Source: Acidovorax radicis
Lineage (GTDB): Bacteria; Pseudomonadota; Gammaproteobacteria; Burkholderiales; Burkholderiaceae_C
Length of the DNA stretch: 64,000 nucleotides
Assembly (NCBI RefSeq): GCF_020510705.1
Contig: NZ_CP075184.1
Span: 4,922,501-4,986,500, forward strand
Direction: 5' to 3'
The position numbers were made by a program, and so were the translations under genes. Below, in pieces: positions 56,845 to 64,000 of this stretch. The notes under the pieces are model-generated. The model searched no databases and had not been told where the DNA came from. It saw only the letters and a program-made list of their open reading frames with translations. Position 1 is the first letter of the stretch; every line of letters starts with the position of its first letter.

Positions 56845-57043
56845 CATGGGCTGTGCGCTGCTATTTCAGCGCGTCACCCCACTCTTCACGCGCGCAGCGC
56901 ACTGCCCGACCACATCACAGGGCGTCGCGTGATCAATCTCTGTGGCTGCCCGGTCATGCATGGTGGGTGTTGCGATGATCCAGGGGCATGATTTTTCACC
57001 GACGGACGCATTGGCTCGGTGCCACAGTCTCCGTCGCAAGAAC

Positions 57044-57826
57044 TCAAGGCTGGTCGGTCTGTCGGCGTTTGCGCGGCCGGCCCGCAAGTAATTTGTCGAA
57101 CACGGCGTTGGGAGCCAGGCGAAGCAGCTTGGCGACCACACCCATTTGCCAGGGAATGACACGGTAGCTCACCCCGGCGGTGATGGCGGTAAAGGCACGG
57201 TCCGCAAAATCAACCGCCTGCATCAGAAACGGCATGCTGTAACGGTTATGGCGTGTCAGTGGCGTGTCGATATAGCCTGGCAAGAGGGTCACCACACGCA
57301 CATCAAAGGGCCGCATCTCACCGCGCAGGCTTTCGCAATAGCTGACAACGGCGGCCTTGCTGGCGCAATAAGCACCATGTCCTGGCAGACCACGGATGCC
57401 GGCCACACTGCCGATTCCGACCAGCGTGCCACTGCGGCGTTTGGCCATCTCCTCCACAAACGGCTGGAACGTGGCCGCCATGCCGATGTTGTTGGTGGCA
57501 AAGGTTCGGGCCATCACCTCGATATCGTCCCGCACGGCCGTGTCCATGCCAACGCTGATACCGGCATTGGCGATCACCACATCGGGAAGACCCTGGCGCG
57601 CCAAACACGCGTGGCCAGCGGCAACGATGCTGTCGGTTATCGAGACATCTGCACTATAAATTTCATAGCTGGTAGCGCTTATACCTTGTGCCTCTGCCCA
57701 TGTTTTTACTTCTGAGGTGCGGCGCGCAACCAAGGCCAGACGATAGCCCGCCCGGTAAAACCGCAAGGCAAGCGCCTGGCCGATGCCGCTGGATGCGCCG
57801 GTGATGAAAACAAGCGGTGTGGTCAT
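57044..57826 (-). CDS. Short-chain dehydrogenase/reductase
   Basis: The protein has 260 residues from ATG 57826. The cofactor motif TGASSGIG (9-16), NAG in VVIANAG, Ser in GIGSVAG and the catalytic YCASK are all present. The substrate is unknown. Residues 47-59 (QGISATSYEIYSA) are encoded by half of a dispersed repeat. The gene is 52 bp downstream of lptC on the same strand, where lptA would be expected in many relatives. Confidence 0.9.
   Translation of the reverse strand: MTTPLVFITGASSGIGQALALRFYRAGYRLALVARRTSEVKTWAEAQGISATSYEIYSADVSITDSIVAAGHACLARQGLPDVVIANAGISVGMDTAVRDDIEVMARTFATNNIGMAATFQPFVEEMAKRRSGTLVGIGSVAGIRGLPGHGAYCASKAAVVSYCESLRGEMRPFDVRVVTLLPGYIDTPLTRHNRYSMPFLMQAVDFADRAFTAITAGVSYRVIPWQMGVVAKLLRLAPNAVFDKLLAGRPRKRRQTDQP
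57653..57690 (-). repeat. Half copy of the dispersed repeat inside the SDR coding region
   Basis: The plus strand reads TTTCATAGCTGGTAGCGCTT, then ATACC, matching the inverted-orientation copies at 24672 and 42961. The frame stays open through it. Confidence 0.6.
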
Positions 57827-57878
57827 AGGGCGTGCAGCACAGGGTTGTTCGGCCACAGATGGGCAGCCTGCCCCAAGG

Positions 57879-58490
57879 TCATTGGGTGCTGCGCGGCATG
57901 AGGATGCCGCGCACGCGACCGCGCAGCTGCAGCACTTGGTCGAGGTTGTCGTAAGTCATGGTGTCGGCCGTGAAGCGGTCATTACCCCGCGCCAGGTCCA
58001 CCGGCTGATTGGACAGCACACGCTCTGTTTTGGTGAATGCGTGCAGGAATTCACCGCGAAACTCAAGCCGGGGCAGGCCAGGCGCACCGGGCTTGGCGGG
58101 TACAGACTCGCGGGTGACGATGGCATTGCCAAACAATTGCACCTCTGAGCCATCCGCATTGCTCAGGCCCCGGTTGGCCGTGGCCACGGTAACGCGGCCG
58201 TCGAGGCTGACCGAGCGCATGTGTACCTTGTCAATCTCCAGCGTGTCTGTGTCGATGTAATGCCGGGCTACGTCGCCCTGCACTTCACTTTGAAGGCGAC
58301 CTGTGGCGTCGAACGTCTTGACCGAAAAAGACTTCATGTAATAGTCGGGCTGGTGCCCCTGCTGGCGCTCGACCACCGGCAGCTGGGGCATCGGCGCGTT
58401 GCGCACCAACCACCATGTGCCCAGCGCAAGCAGCCCCATCAGGACGACCGGCAGATAGATTGACAGCTGATCCCAGCCGTGGCGGAGCAT
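57879..58490 (-). CDS. lptC: LPS export protein LptC
   Basis: The protein has 203 residues from ATG 58490 (TTG 58499 possible). One N-terminal membrane helix (about 10-30, SIYLPVVLMGLLALGTWWLV) is followed by a periplasmic LptC/OstA-type beta domain. It couples LptB2FG to LptA. It lies 70 bp after kdsC. The usual downstream lptA-lptB are not in the window. Confidence 0.9.
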   Translation of the reverse strand: MLRHGWDQLSIYLPVVLMGLLALGTWWLVRNAPMPQLPVVERQQGHQPDYYMKSFSVKTFDATGRLQSEVQGDVARHYIDTDTLEIDKVHMRSVSLDGRVTVATANRGLSNADGSEVQLFGNAIVTRESVPAKPGAPGLPRLEFRGEFLHAFTKTERVLSNQPVDLARGNDRFTADTMTYDNLDQVLQLRGRVRGILMPRSTQ

Positions 58491-58560
58491 GCGGTTCAAG
58501 CGGCAACTCCCGAAAAGCCCACCGTGGCACGACGGCACCCAGGCCTCGACATCATGCGGG

Positions 58561-59139
58561 TCATGGGGTGTAGTCCGCCAGGAAAGCGGCATAACGGCCC
58601 GTGGCCACCAGCAGCAGATCGCATAGCTCGCGCGCCGCACCGTCGCCGCCCCGCGCTTGTGTCACGAAGTGGGCTGCATGGCGTACTTCGACCTGGGCGT
58701 TCGCAGGCGCACACGCAAAGGCGCTGCGGCGCATGACCGGCAGATCGGGCCAGTCGTCGCCCATCGCGGCGGCCTGGGCCCACTCCAGACCCAAGGTCTG
58801 GAGTATCTGTTCTGCGGCCGGGCGTTTGTCTTCGGTGCCAAAAACCGCGTGCTCCACCCCCAGGGCCTTCAGGCGCAGCCGCAAAGGCGCGGAATCACGG
58901 CCCGTGATCACTGCGGGGGTAATGCCCGCCTTTTGCAACAGCTTGAGGCCGTGTCCGTCCAGGGTGTTGAACCGCTTGAGGGTCTCGCCAGATTCGCTGA
59001 AGTACAGGCCGCCATCCGTCAGCACGCCATCGACATCAAAGAACGCCACGCGCACGTCCTGGGCGCGCAGCAGTAGCTCGGGCGCAATCTGCAAGGCAGG
59101 CGCAGCGCCAGCGCCTGGGGAGATACAACCGGCAGCCAT
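58561..59139 (-). CDS. kdsC: 3-deoxy-D-manno-octulosonate 8-phosphate phosphatase KdsC
   Basis: This 192-residue HAD phosphatase has FFDVDGVLTDG (D35 and D37 catalytic), VITGRDSAPL, and GDDWPDLPVM. These are the C0-type HAD motifs of KdsC. It dephosphorylates KDO-8-phosphate. Its ATG overlaps the kdsD stop (TGATG), so the two are translationally coupled. Confidence 0.94.
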   Translation of the reverse strand: MAAGCISPGAGAAPALQIAPELLLRAQDVRVAFFDVDGVLTDGGLYFSESGETLKRFNTLDGHGLKLLQKAGITPAVITGRDSAPLRLRLKALGVEHAVFGTEDKRPAAEQILQTLGLEWAQAAAMGDDWPDLPVMRRSAFACAPANAQVEVRHAAHFVTQARGGDGAARELCDLLLVATGRYAAFLADYTP

Positions 59140-60134
59140 CAGATCACCTTGGCACGCATGAGGTCACCGATATGCACCACGCCAGACAGGAACCCGCTGT
59201 CGTCCACCACCAGCACGCTGGTGATGCCATGGGCTTCCATCATCTCGGCGGCGTCCACCGCAAGGGCTTCCGGGGTGATACGGCGCGGATTGGCATGCAT
59301 CACCTGGCCTGCCGTGGTGCCGCGAAGATCGGCGCCCGCCTCAATGCGCCGGCGCAGATCGCCGTCCGTAAAAATGCCCAGCACCTGCCCTGCAGCGTCG
59401 ACGATGGCCGACGCACCCAGGCCCTTGGTGCTCATTTCGCGCATGAGGTCGCTGAACGATGCGTCGGGCGCCACCCGGGGAATCTCCGCCCCCGTGCGCA
59501 TGACATCGCTCACATGGGTGAGCAATTTGCGCCCCAGGGCCCCGCCCGGGTGAGAGCGCGCGAAGTCTTCGGGCCGAAAGCCCCGCGCATCAAGCAGCGC
59601 CACGGCCAGGGCATCACCCATGGCCAGTTGAGCGGTCGTGCTGGCGGTAGGTGCCAGATTCAGGGGACAGGCTTCGCGTGCCACGCTGCAGTCGAGCACC
59701 AGATCGGCATGGCGTGCCAGCGTGGACTGCAGGCCGCCCGTCATGGCAATCAGCGGCGCGCCCAAGCGCTTGAGCACCGGCAAGATGGCTGTGAGCTCGC
59801 CGCTTTCGCCGCTGTTGGAGATGCCCAGCACCAGGTCATCCCCAGTGACCATGCCCAGGTCGCCATGGCTGGCCTCGGCAGGGTGGACAAAAAAAGCCGG
59901 CGTACCGGTGGATGCGAGTGTGGCGGCGATCTTGCGCCCCACATGACCGCTCTTGCCCATCCCCATCACCACCACCCGGCCCCGTGCCAACAGCACCGCT
60001 TGCACGGCCTGGGCAAACACGCCATCGATCCGGGCGGCCAAACCCGTCAGCGCCGCGGCCTCGATCTCAAAGGTTTCGCGGGCAAGGCGCAAGGCTTTAT
60101 CGGCGTCAAAAGGGGGCAGCGCGGCAGAGGTCAT
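59139..60134 (-). CDS. kdsD: Arabinose-5-phosphate isomerase KdsD (KpsF/GutQ family)
   Basis: This 331-residue protein has an SIS domain (about 40-175, VVVMGMGKSGHVGRKIAATLASTGTPAFFVHPAEASHGDLG) and two CBS domains (about 210-330). It makes arabinose-5-phosphate for KDO synthesis. It is first of the kdsD-kdsC-lptC unit and divergent from the antiporter gene, with 129 bp between starts. Confidence 0.95.
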   Translation of the reverse strand: MTSAALPPFDADKALRLARETFEIEAAALTGLAARIDGVFAQAVQAVLLARGRVVVMGMGKSGHVGRKIAATLASTGTPAFFVHPAEASHGDLGMVTGDDLVLGISNSGESGELTAILPVLKRLGAPLIAMTGGLQSTLARHADLVLDCSVAREACPLNLAPTASTTAQLAMGDALAVALLDARGFRPEDFARSHPGGALGRKLLTHVSDVMRTGAEIPRVAPDASFSDLMREMSTKGLGASAIVDAAGQVLGIFTDGDLRRRIEAGADLRGTTAGQVMHANPRRITPEALAVDAAEMMEAHGITSVLVVDDSGFLSGVVHIGDLMRAKVI

Positions 60135-60263
60135 GCGTGGATTCTATCGACCGGACGCCTCTGCGCGGGCCCGGCGTGCCCCAGCCTTGCAGAGACCCGG
60201 ATCCAACATGCTGCAGTGCAAAAACCCATCCCCCTTGCCAAAGCGTCGGATAGCATCAAACCT

Positions 60264-62249
60264 ATGTCGTCTCTCGCACTTACCTTGCTTTACCTTTTGG
60301 CCGCAGTGCTGGGCGTGGTGGCATGCCGCAGTCTCAAGCTGCCCCCGATGTTGGGTTATCTGGCGGCAGGGGTGCTTATCGGACCCCACGCGCTGGCGCT
60401 GGCACAAAACTCCGAAGGTGTGCGGCACCTGGGTGAATTTGGTGTCGTGTTTCTGATGTTTGCCATCGGCCTCGAATTCAGCCTGTCCAAGCTACGGGCC
60501 ATGCGCCGTCAGGTGTTCGGCCTGGGGTTGATGCAGGTGGTGCTGACCATGGTGGTGGTGTCGGCCCTGGCCTTGGCTCTGGCGCGTTGGGTGGGTGGCG
60601 TGTGGGACATGGGCTGGCAGACAGCGCTGGCGCTCTCGGGCGTGATGACGATGAGCAGCACGGCCATCGTGGTCAAGCTCATGGCCGAGCGGGCCGAACT
60701 CGAAAGTGAACATGGCCGTCGGGTCATGGGCATCTTGCTGTTTCAGGACTTGGCCGTGGTGCCTTTGCTGGTGCTGATCCCGGCCCTGGGCTCTTCGCCT
60801 GACCAGTTGCTGCCCTCTTTGGGTTGGGCGCTGCTCAAGGCCACGGTGCTGGTGGGACTGCTGCTCTCGGGGGGGCAGCGGTTCATGCGCTGGTGGCTGA
60901 CGCAGGTGGCGCGGCGCAAGAGCGATGAGCTCTTCATGCTGAACCTGTTGCTGATCACGCTCGGCCTGGCCTGGCTGACCGAGCTGGCGGGATTGAGCCT
61001 GGCGCTCGGCGCATTCATCGCCGGGGTGCTGGTGTCTGAGACCGAGTACCGCCACCAGGTGGGCACCGACATCCGTCCTTTTCACGATGTGTTGCTCGGA
61101 TTGTTTTTCATCACCATCGGCATGATGCTGGACTGGCACATCCTGGTGGACCGCTGGGCCCTCGTGCTGCTGCTGCTGACCGTGCCCTTGCTGATCAAGC
61201 TCGTCATCATTTTGGCCCTCGCGCGGGGCATGGGTGCCACCACGGGCATTGCGTTGCGCTCCGGGCTTTACCTGGCCCAGGCTGGCGAGTTTGGCTTTGT
61301 GCTGCTGTCCCTCACGCAAAACAACGGCCTCGTACAGCCTGCGCTGATGAACCCCATCCTGGCAGCCATGGTGCTGTCGATGCTGGCCACACCGTTTCTC
61401 ATCATGTACAGCAACCGGATCGTGATGAAGCTGGTGGCCAGCGACTGGCTGCAGCAATCGTTGCAGATGACCACGATTGCCCGCAAATCGATCAACACCA
61501 ACAAGCACGTGATCATTTGCGGCTATGGCCGATGCGGCCAGAACCTGGCGCGCATGCTCGAGCACGAACATATTCCTTACATGGCGCTGGACCTGGACCC
61601 TGACCGCGTGCGCCAAGCGGCGGCGGCCGGCGATTCGGTGGTGTACGGCGACGCCACCCGGCTGCAGGCCTTGATGGCTGCCGGGCTGGTGCGCGCCAGC
61701 GCCGTGGCCATCACCTACATCGACGTGCCCGCCGCCTTGAAGGTGCTGGCCAATGCGCGCTCGCACGCGCCCCACGTGCCCGTGGTGGTGCGCACACAAG
61801 ACGACCTGTACCTTGACAAATTGCAGGAGGCGGGTGCCACCGAAGTCGTACCCGAAGCCATTGAAGGCTCGTTGATGCTGGCAAGCCACGCGCTGGCACT
61901 GGTGGGGGTTCCCATGCGCAGGGTGATTCGACTGGTGCAGGACCAGCGCGATGCGCGCTACAACCTGCTGCGCGGATACTTCCATGGCGCAGATGACGAC
62001 ACCGTCAACGAACGCGACCAGGAGCGCCTGTCCACCCTGAACCTGCCACCCGGCGCCACATCGCTGGGACGCCGTCTGGGCCAACTGGCGCTGCCCGCCA
62101 TGGGCGTGCAGGTGGTGAACCTGCGCCGGGGCAATGGCCACATGACCGCCCCCGTGGATGACGCCATGCTGGCCGAAGGCGACACCCTGGTGTTGTCGGG
62201 CCACCCGGCTGCGCTGGCGCTGGCAGAAGACAAACTGCTGCGGGGGTAG
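60264..62249 (+). CDS. Kef-type monovalent cation:proton antiporter (CPA2) with TrkA domains
   Basis: The protein has 661 residues from ATG 60264; an open frame extends far upstream but is the antisense of kdsD. About 12-13 membrane helices occupy residues 1-390. A TrkA-N NAD-binding domain follows (about 412-530, HVIICGYGRCGQNLARMLE) and then a TrkA-C domain. It resembles KefB/KefC and plant-type KEA, exporting K+ in exchange for H+. Its location beside kdsD recurs in related genomes as far as I recall. Confidence 0.93.
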   Translation: MSSLALTLLYLLAAVLGVVACRSLKLPPMLGYLAAGVLIGPHALALAQNSEGVRHLGEFGVVFLMFAIGLEFSLSKLRAMRRQVFGLGLMQVVLTMVVVSALALALARWVGGVWDMGWQTALALSGVMTMSSTAIVVKLMAERAELESEHGRRVMGILLFQDLAVVPLLVLIPALGSSPDQLLPSLGWALLKATVLVGLLLSGGQRFMRWWLTQVARRKSDELFMLNLLLITLGLAWLTELAGLSLALGAFIAGVLVSETEYRHQVGTDIRPFHDVLLGLFFITIGMMLDWHILVDRWALVLLLLTVPLLIKLVIILALARGMGATTGIALRSGLYLAQAGEFGFVLLSLTQNNGLVQPALMNPILAAMVLSMLATPFLIMYSNRIVMKLVASDWLQQSLQMTTIARKSINTNKHVIICGYGRCGQNLARMLEHEHIPYMALDLDPDRVRQAAAAGDSVVYGDATRLQALMAAGLVRASAVAITYIDVPAALKVLANARSHAPHVPVVVRTQDDLYLDKLQEAGATEVVPEAIEGSLMLASHALALVGVPMRRVIRLVQDQRDARYNLLRGYFHGADDDTVNERDQERLSTLNLPPGATSLGRRLGQLALPAMGVQVVNLRRGNGHMTAPVDDAMLAEGDTLVLSGHPAALALAEDKLLRG

Positions 62250-62330
62250 CAGGGCGTCTCCCCCAAGGCGCACCCCGAAGGCGCATTGGCACGGCCCTTG
62301 TTGGGCATCTCTTGCCTGGGGCGCGCCTTT

Positions 62331-62369
62331 GCAAAGGCGCAAAGGCGCAAAAGCGCAAAAGCGCAAAGG
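62331..62369 (+). repeat. Octamer tandem repeat (GCAAARGC, 4.9 units)
   Basis: Units run GCAAAGGC, GCAAAGGC, GCAAAAGC, GCAAAAGC, GCAAAGG without interruption. It lies in the convergent gap between the antiporter and the GGDEF-EAL gene. Confidence 0.9.
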
Positions 62370-62378
62370 TCAGCGTCA

Positions 62379-62447
62379 AAATTTCAATGAAATCGGCCTC
62401 TAGCGCTTATACATAAAGCGCAAACAGCTATATTTTTAATAGCAATC
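62379..62447 (+). repeat. Dispersed AGCGCTTAT repeat, copy 9
   Basis: The segment reads TCGGCCTCTAGCGCTTATAC, then AAAGCGCAAACAGCTATA and TTTTTAATAGCAATC. Its end touches the GGDEF-EAL stop codon at 62446-62448. Confidence 0.85.
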
Positions 62448-64000
62448 AGAGCAACTCCACCAGCCCAGGCCGACCAAACAGGTAGCCCTGGAACTTCCGG
62501 CAGCCGTTGCGCAGCAGGAACAAACGCTGGCCGTCCGTCTCCACCCCTTCGGCAACCACCTCCAACCCCAGGCTGTGGGCCAGCGTGATGATGGTGCAGG
62601 CAATGGTGGCATCGTGCGGGTCGGTCAACACGTCACGCACAAAACTCTGGTCAATCTTGAGCTGGTCCAGCGGCAGGCGCTTGAGGTAACTCAGCGACGA
62701 GTAGCCGGTGCCAAAGTCGTCCAGCGAGAAGCCTACGCCGAGCTTGCGCAGGGCCTGCATTTTCAGAATGCTGTCCTCCACATCCTGAAGCAGCAGGCTT
62801 TCGGTGAGCTCCAGCGTGAGCCTGCCAGGATCAGCCCCCGAATCCTGCAGCGCAGCAAGCACCTTTTGCACAAAGTCGGGCTGGCGAAACTCCTGCGCGC
62901 TCACGTTCACGGCCAGGCTCCACCACGATGTGGCCGCATCACCCGCCCATTGCGCCAGTTGCCTGCAGGCCATGGACAGCACCTGCTGTCCCAGGACGAG
63001 GATCAACCCCGTCTGCTCTGCCAGCGGGATGAAATCGGCGGGAGACACCATGCCGCGCTGCGGATGGAGCCACCGCACCAGCGCCTCGGCGCCCATGACA
63101 AGGCCTGATTCGTCCACCACCGGCTGGTAATGGAGCAGGAACTCCTCACGCAGCAGCCCCTGGCGAATGTCACCCTCGAGCGCCAGGCGCGCCGATGCGG
63201 CCACCTGCATGGCGGGGTCGAAGAAACACAACCTGTTGCGCCCCTGCGCCTTGGCCTGGTACATGGCCAGGTCGGCGCGCTTGAGCCATTCCTGCACCGG
63301 CTGCAGCGCATCGCTGAACAGCGTGATGCCGATGCTGGGCGTGCTGTGTATTTCGCAGCCATTCACCTGATAAGGGCTGTTGAGCGCTGTCAGCACTTTC
63401 TGAGCTACGGCCTCGGCCTCTGCGGCGGCCTCGGTCTGCAGCCTGTGGAGCCCCTGCAGCGCCACCACAAATTCATCACCACCAAGGCGTGCGACCGTGT
63501 CGGTGGCCCGCACGCTGGCGCTGATGCGGGCGCCAACCTGCACCAAAAGCTGGTCACCCCACTCATGGCCCAAGGTGTCGTTGATGCCTTTGAAGTTGTC
63601 CAGATCGAGAAACAGCAGCGCGCCATGCGAGCCATCGCGGGCGCTCAGCGTCGCAGCGCACGCCAGCCGGTCCATCAACAAGCGCCGGTTGGGCAGGCCC
63701 GTGAGCTCGTCATAGAACGCCAGCCGCTGGATCTCGGCCTCGGCCTGCTTGCGTTCAGTGATGTCGCGCGCCACCCCCCGGTAACCTGTGAACCGGCCTT
63801 CCGCATCAAAGATCGGCTGCCCACTGATCGACACCCAGTAAGGTTGTCCCGCGCGGCCTGTTCGCTTCATTTCAAAATCGTGAAACACCTCGTGCGCTGT
63901 CACCGCACTGCGGTGTGCCCTCCACTGGCCCTCGGCCACAAAGGTGCCGGGAAGCTCCCAAAGTGTCACCCCATAAGGCATCTCGTCACGCGGCCCGCCC
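62446..64000 (-). CDS. PAS-GGDEF-EAL cyclic di-GMP signalling protein (partial, 5' end outside window)
   Basis: The 517 visible codons stay open to the window edge, so the true start is beyond 64000. The order is the end of a PAS/PAC domain (PYWVSISGQPIFDAEGRFTGYRGVARDITERK), a GGDEF domain with intact GGDEF and an RATD I-site, then an EAL domain with EALVRW, NVSAQEF, LTLELTES and DDFGTGYSSLSYLK. All main EAL residues are present, so both synthesis and hydrolysis of c-di-GMP are possible. Confidence 0.93.
   Translation of the reverse strand, partial: GGPRDEMPYGVTLWELPGTFVAEGQWRAHRSAVTAHEVFHDFEMKRTGRAGQPYWVSISGQPIFDAEGRFTGYRGVARDITERKQAEAEIQRLAFYDELTGLPNRRLLMDRLACAATLSARDGSHGALLFLDLDNFKGINDTLGHEWGDQLLVQVGARISASVRATDTVARLGGDEFVVALQGLHRLQTEAAAEAEAVAQKVLTALNSPYQVNGCEIHSTPSIGITLFSDALQPVQEWLKRADLAMYQAKAQGRNRLCFFDPAMQVAASARLALEGDIRQGLLREEFLLHYQPVVDESGLVMGAEALVRWLHPQRGMVSPADFIPLAEQTGLILVLGQQVLSMACRQLAQWAGDAATSWWSLAVNVSAQEFRQPDFVQKVLAALQDSGADPGRLTLELTESLLLQDVEDSILKMQALRKLGVGFSLDDFGTGYSSLSYLKRLPLDQLKIDQSFVRDVLTDPHDATIACTIITLAHSLGLEVVAEGVETDGQRLFLLRNGCRKFQGYLFGRPGLVELL

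Noticed and set aside
59172..60263. Upstream extension of the Kef-type antiporter by 364 codons
   Set aside because: It is antisense to kdsD and has shadow-like composition; the antiporter family starts at MSSLALTLLYLL.

Overview
This is a 64 kb stretch of a GC-rich chromosome. It most resembles a betaproteobacterium of the family Comamonadaceae (Acidovorax/Delftia-like). The placement rests on protein character, codon use and the gene neighbourhoods lptD-surA-rsmA, kdsD-kdsC-lptC, metX-metW and ubiU-ubiV-ubiT. A dispersed AT-richer repeat built on AGCGCTTAT/AAGCGCT also recurs in many intergenic gaps, a pattern I associate with that family. No database search was possible. I see no rRNA, tRNA, CRISPR array or prophage. 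One intact IS5-family insertion sequence is present.

Layout. 1-4.3 kb (minus): SPFH/band-7 protein, zinc-ribbon DUF4178 protein, DUF350 membrane protein and a membrane-anchored spermidine-synthase-like enzyme cut by the window edge. 4.5-5.1 kb: a possibly Fur-regulated DUF2061 membrane protein and a 31-codon small ORF. 5.2-10.3 kb: an orphan FlgC-like protein, then a beta-alanine catabolic locus (LysR regulator, omega-aminotransferase, DJ-1/PfpI protein, methylmalonate/malonate-semialdehyde dehydrogenase). 10.5-12.8 kb: malic enzyme. 13-14 kb: a secreted N1/T1-type ribonuclease and a barstar-type inhibitor. 14.4-21.2 kb: rsmA, surA and lptD, divergent from amgK and rsmE. 21.2-25.6 kb: a 168-bp hairpin element, a diguanylate cyclase, a DUF3617 protein, an acyl-CoA dehydrogenase and an SRAP-family protein with Ser where the catalytic Cys is expected. 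25.7-31.5 kb: a MacAB/TolC-type export operon with a TetR regulator. 31.8-34.8 kb: acyl-CoA ligase plus an orphan substrate-binding protein.

35-41 kb (minus) is a quinone cluster: ubiU, ubiV, a TrhA-like protein, ubiT, a DGC-domain zinc protein, ubiX and ubiD. It looks like an O2-independent ubiquinone module. 41-50 kb: MFS transporter, YidB-like protein, alpha/beta hydrolase, M20 peptidase, a second diguanylate cyclase, a methyl-accepting chemotaxis protein with a FliA-type promoter, and hydroxypyruvate isomerase. 50.1-51.3 kb: the IS5-type element, inserted exactly into one dispersed repeat with a CTAG duplication. Next to it lies a 15-codon MerR-like remnant. 51.4-55.3 kb: glycerophosphodiesterase, metX-metW behind an attenuator-like hairpin, and a TMEM165/GDT1-family manganese exporter behind a yybP-ykoY riboswitch.

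55.5-56.8 kb: two tandem RRM/glycine-rich RNA-binding proteins. Both have their Shine-Dalgarno sequence inside a conserved 7-8 bp hairpin. 57-62.3 kb: an SDR reductase containing a repeat-derived segment, lptC, kdsC and kdsD, then a divergent Kef-type antiporter. The window ends inside a PAS-GGDEF-EAL protein. The main recurring theme is RNA- or palindrome-level control layered on ordinary housekeeping genes.
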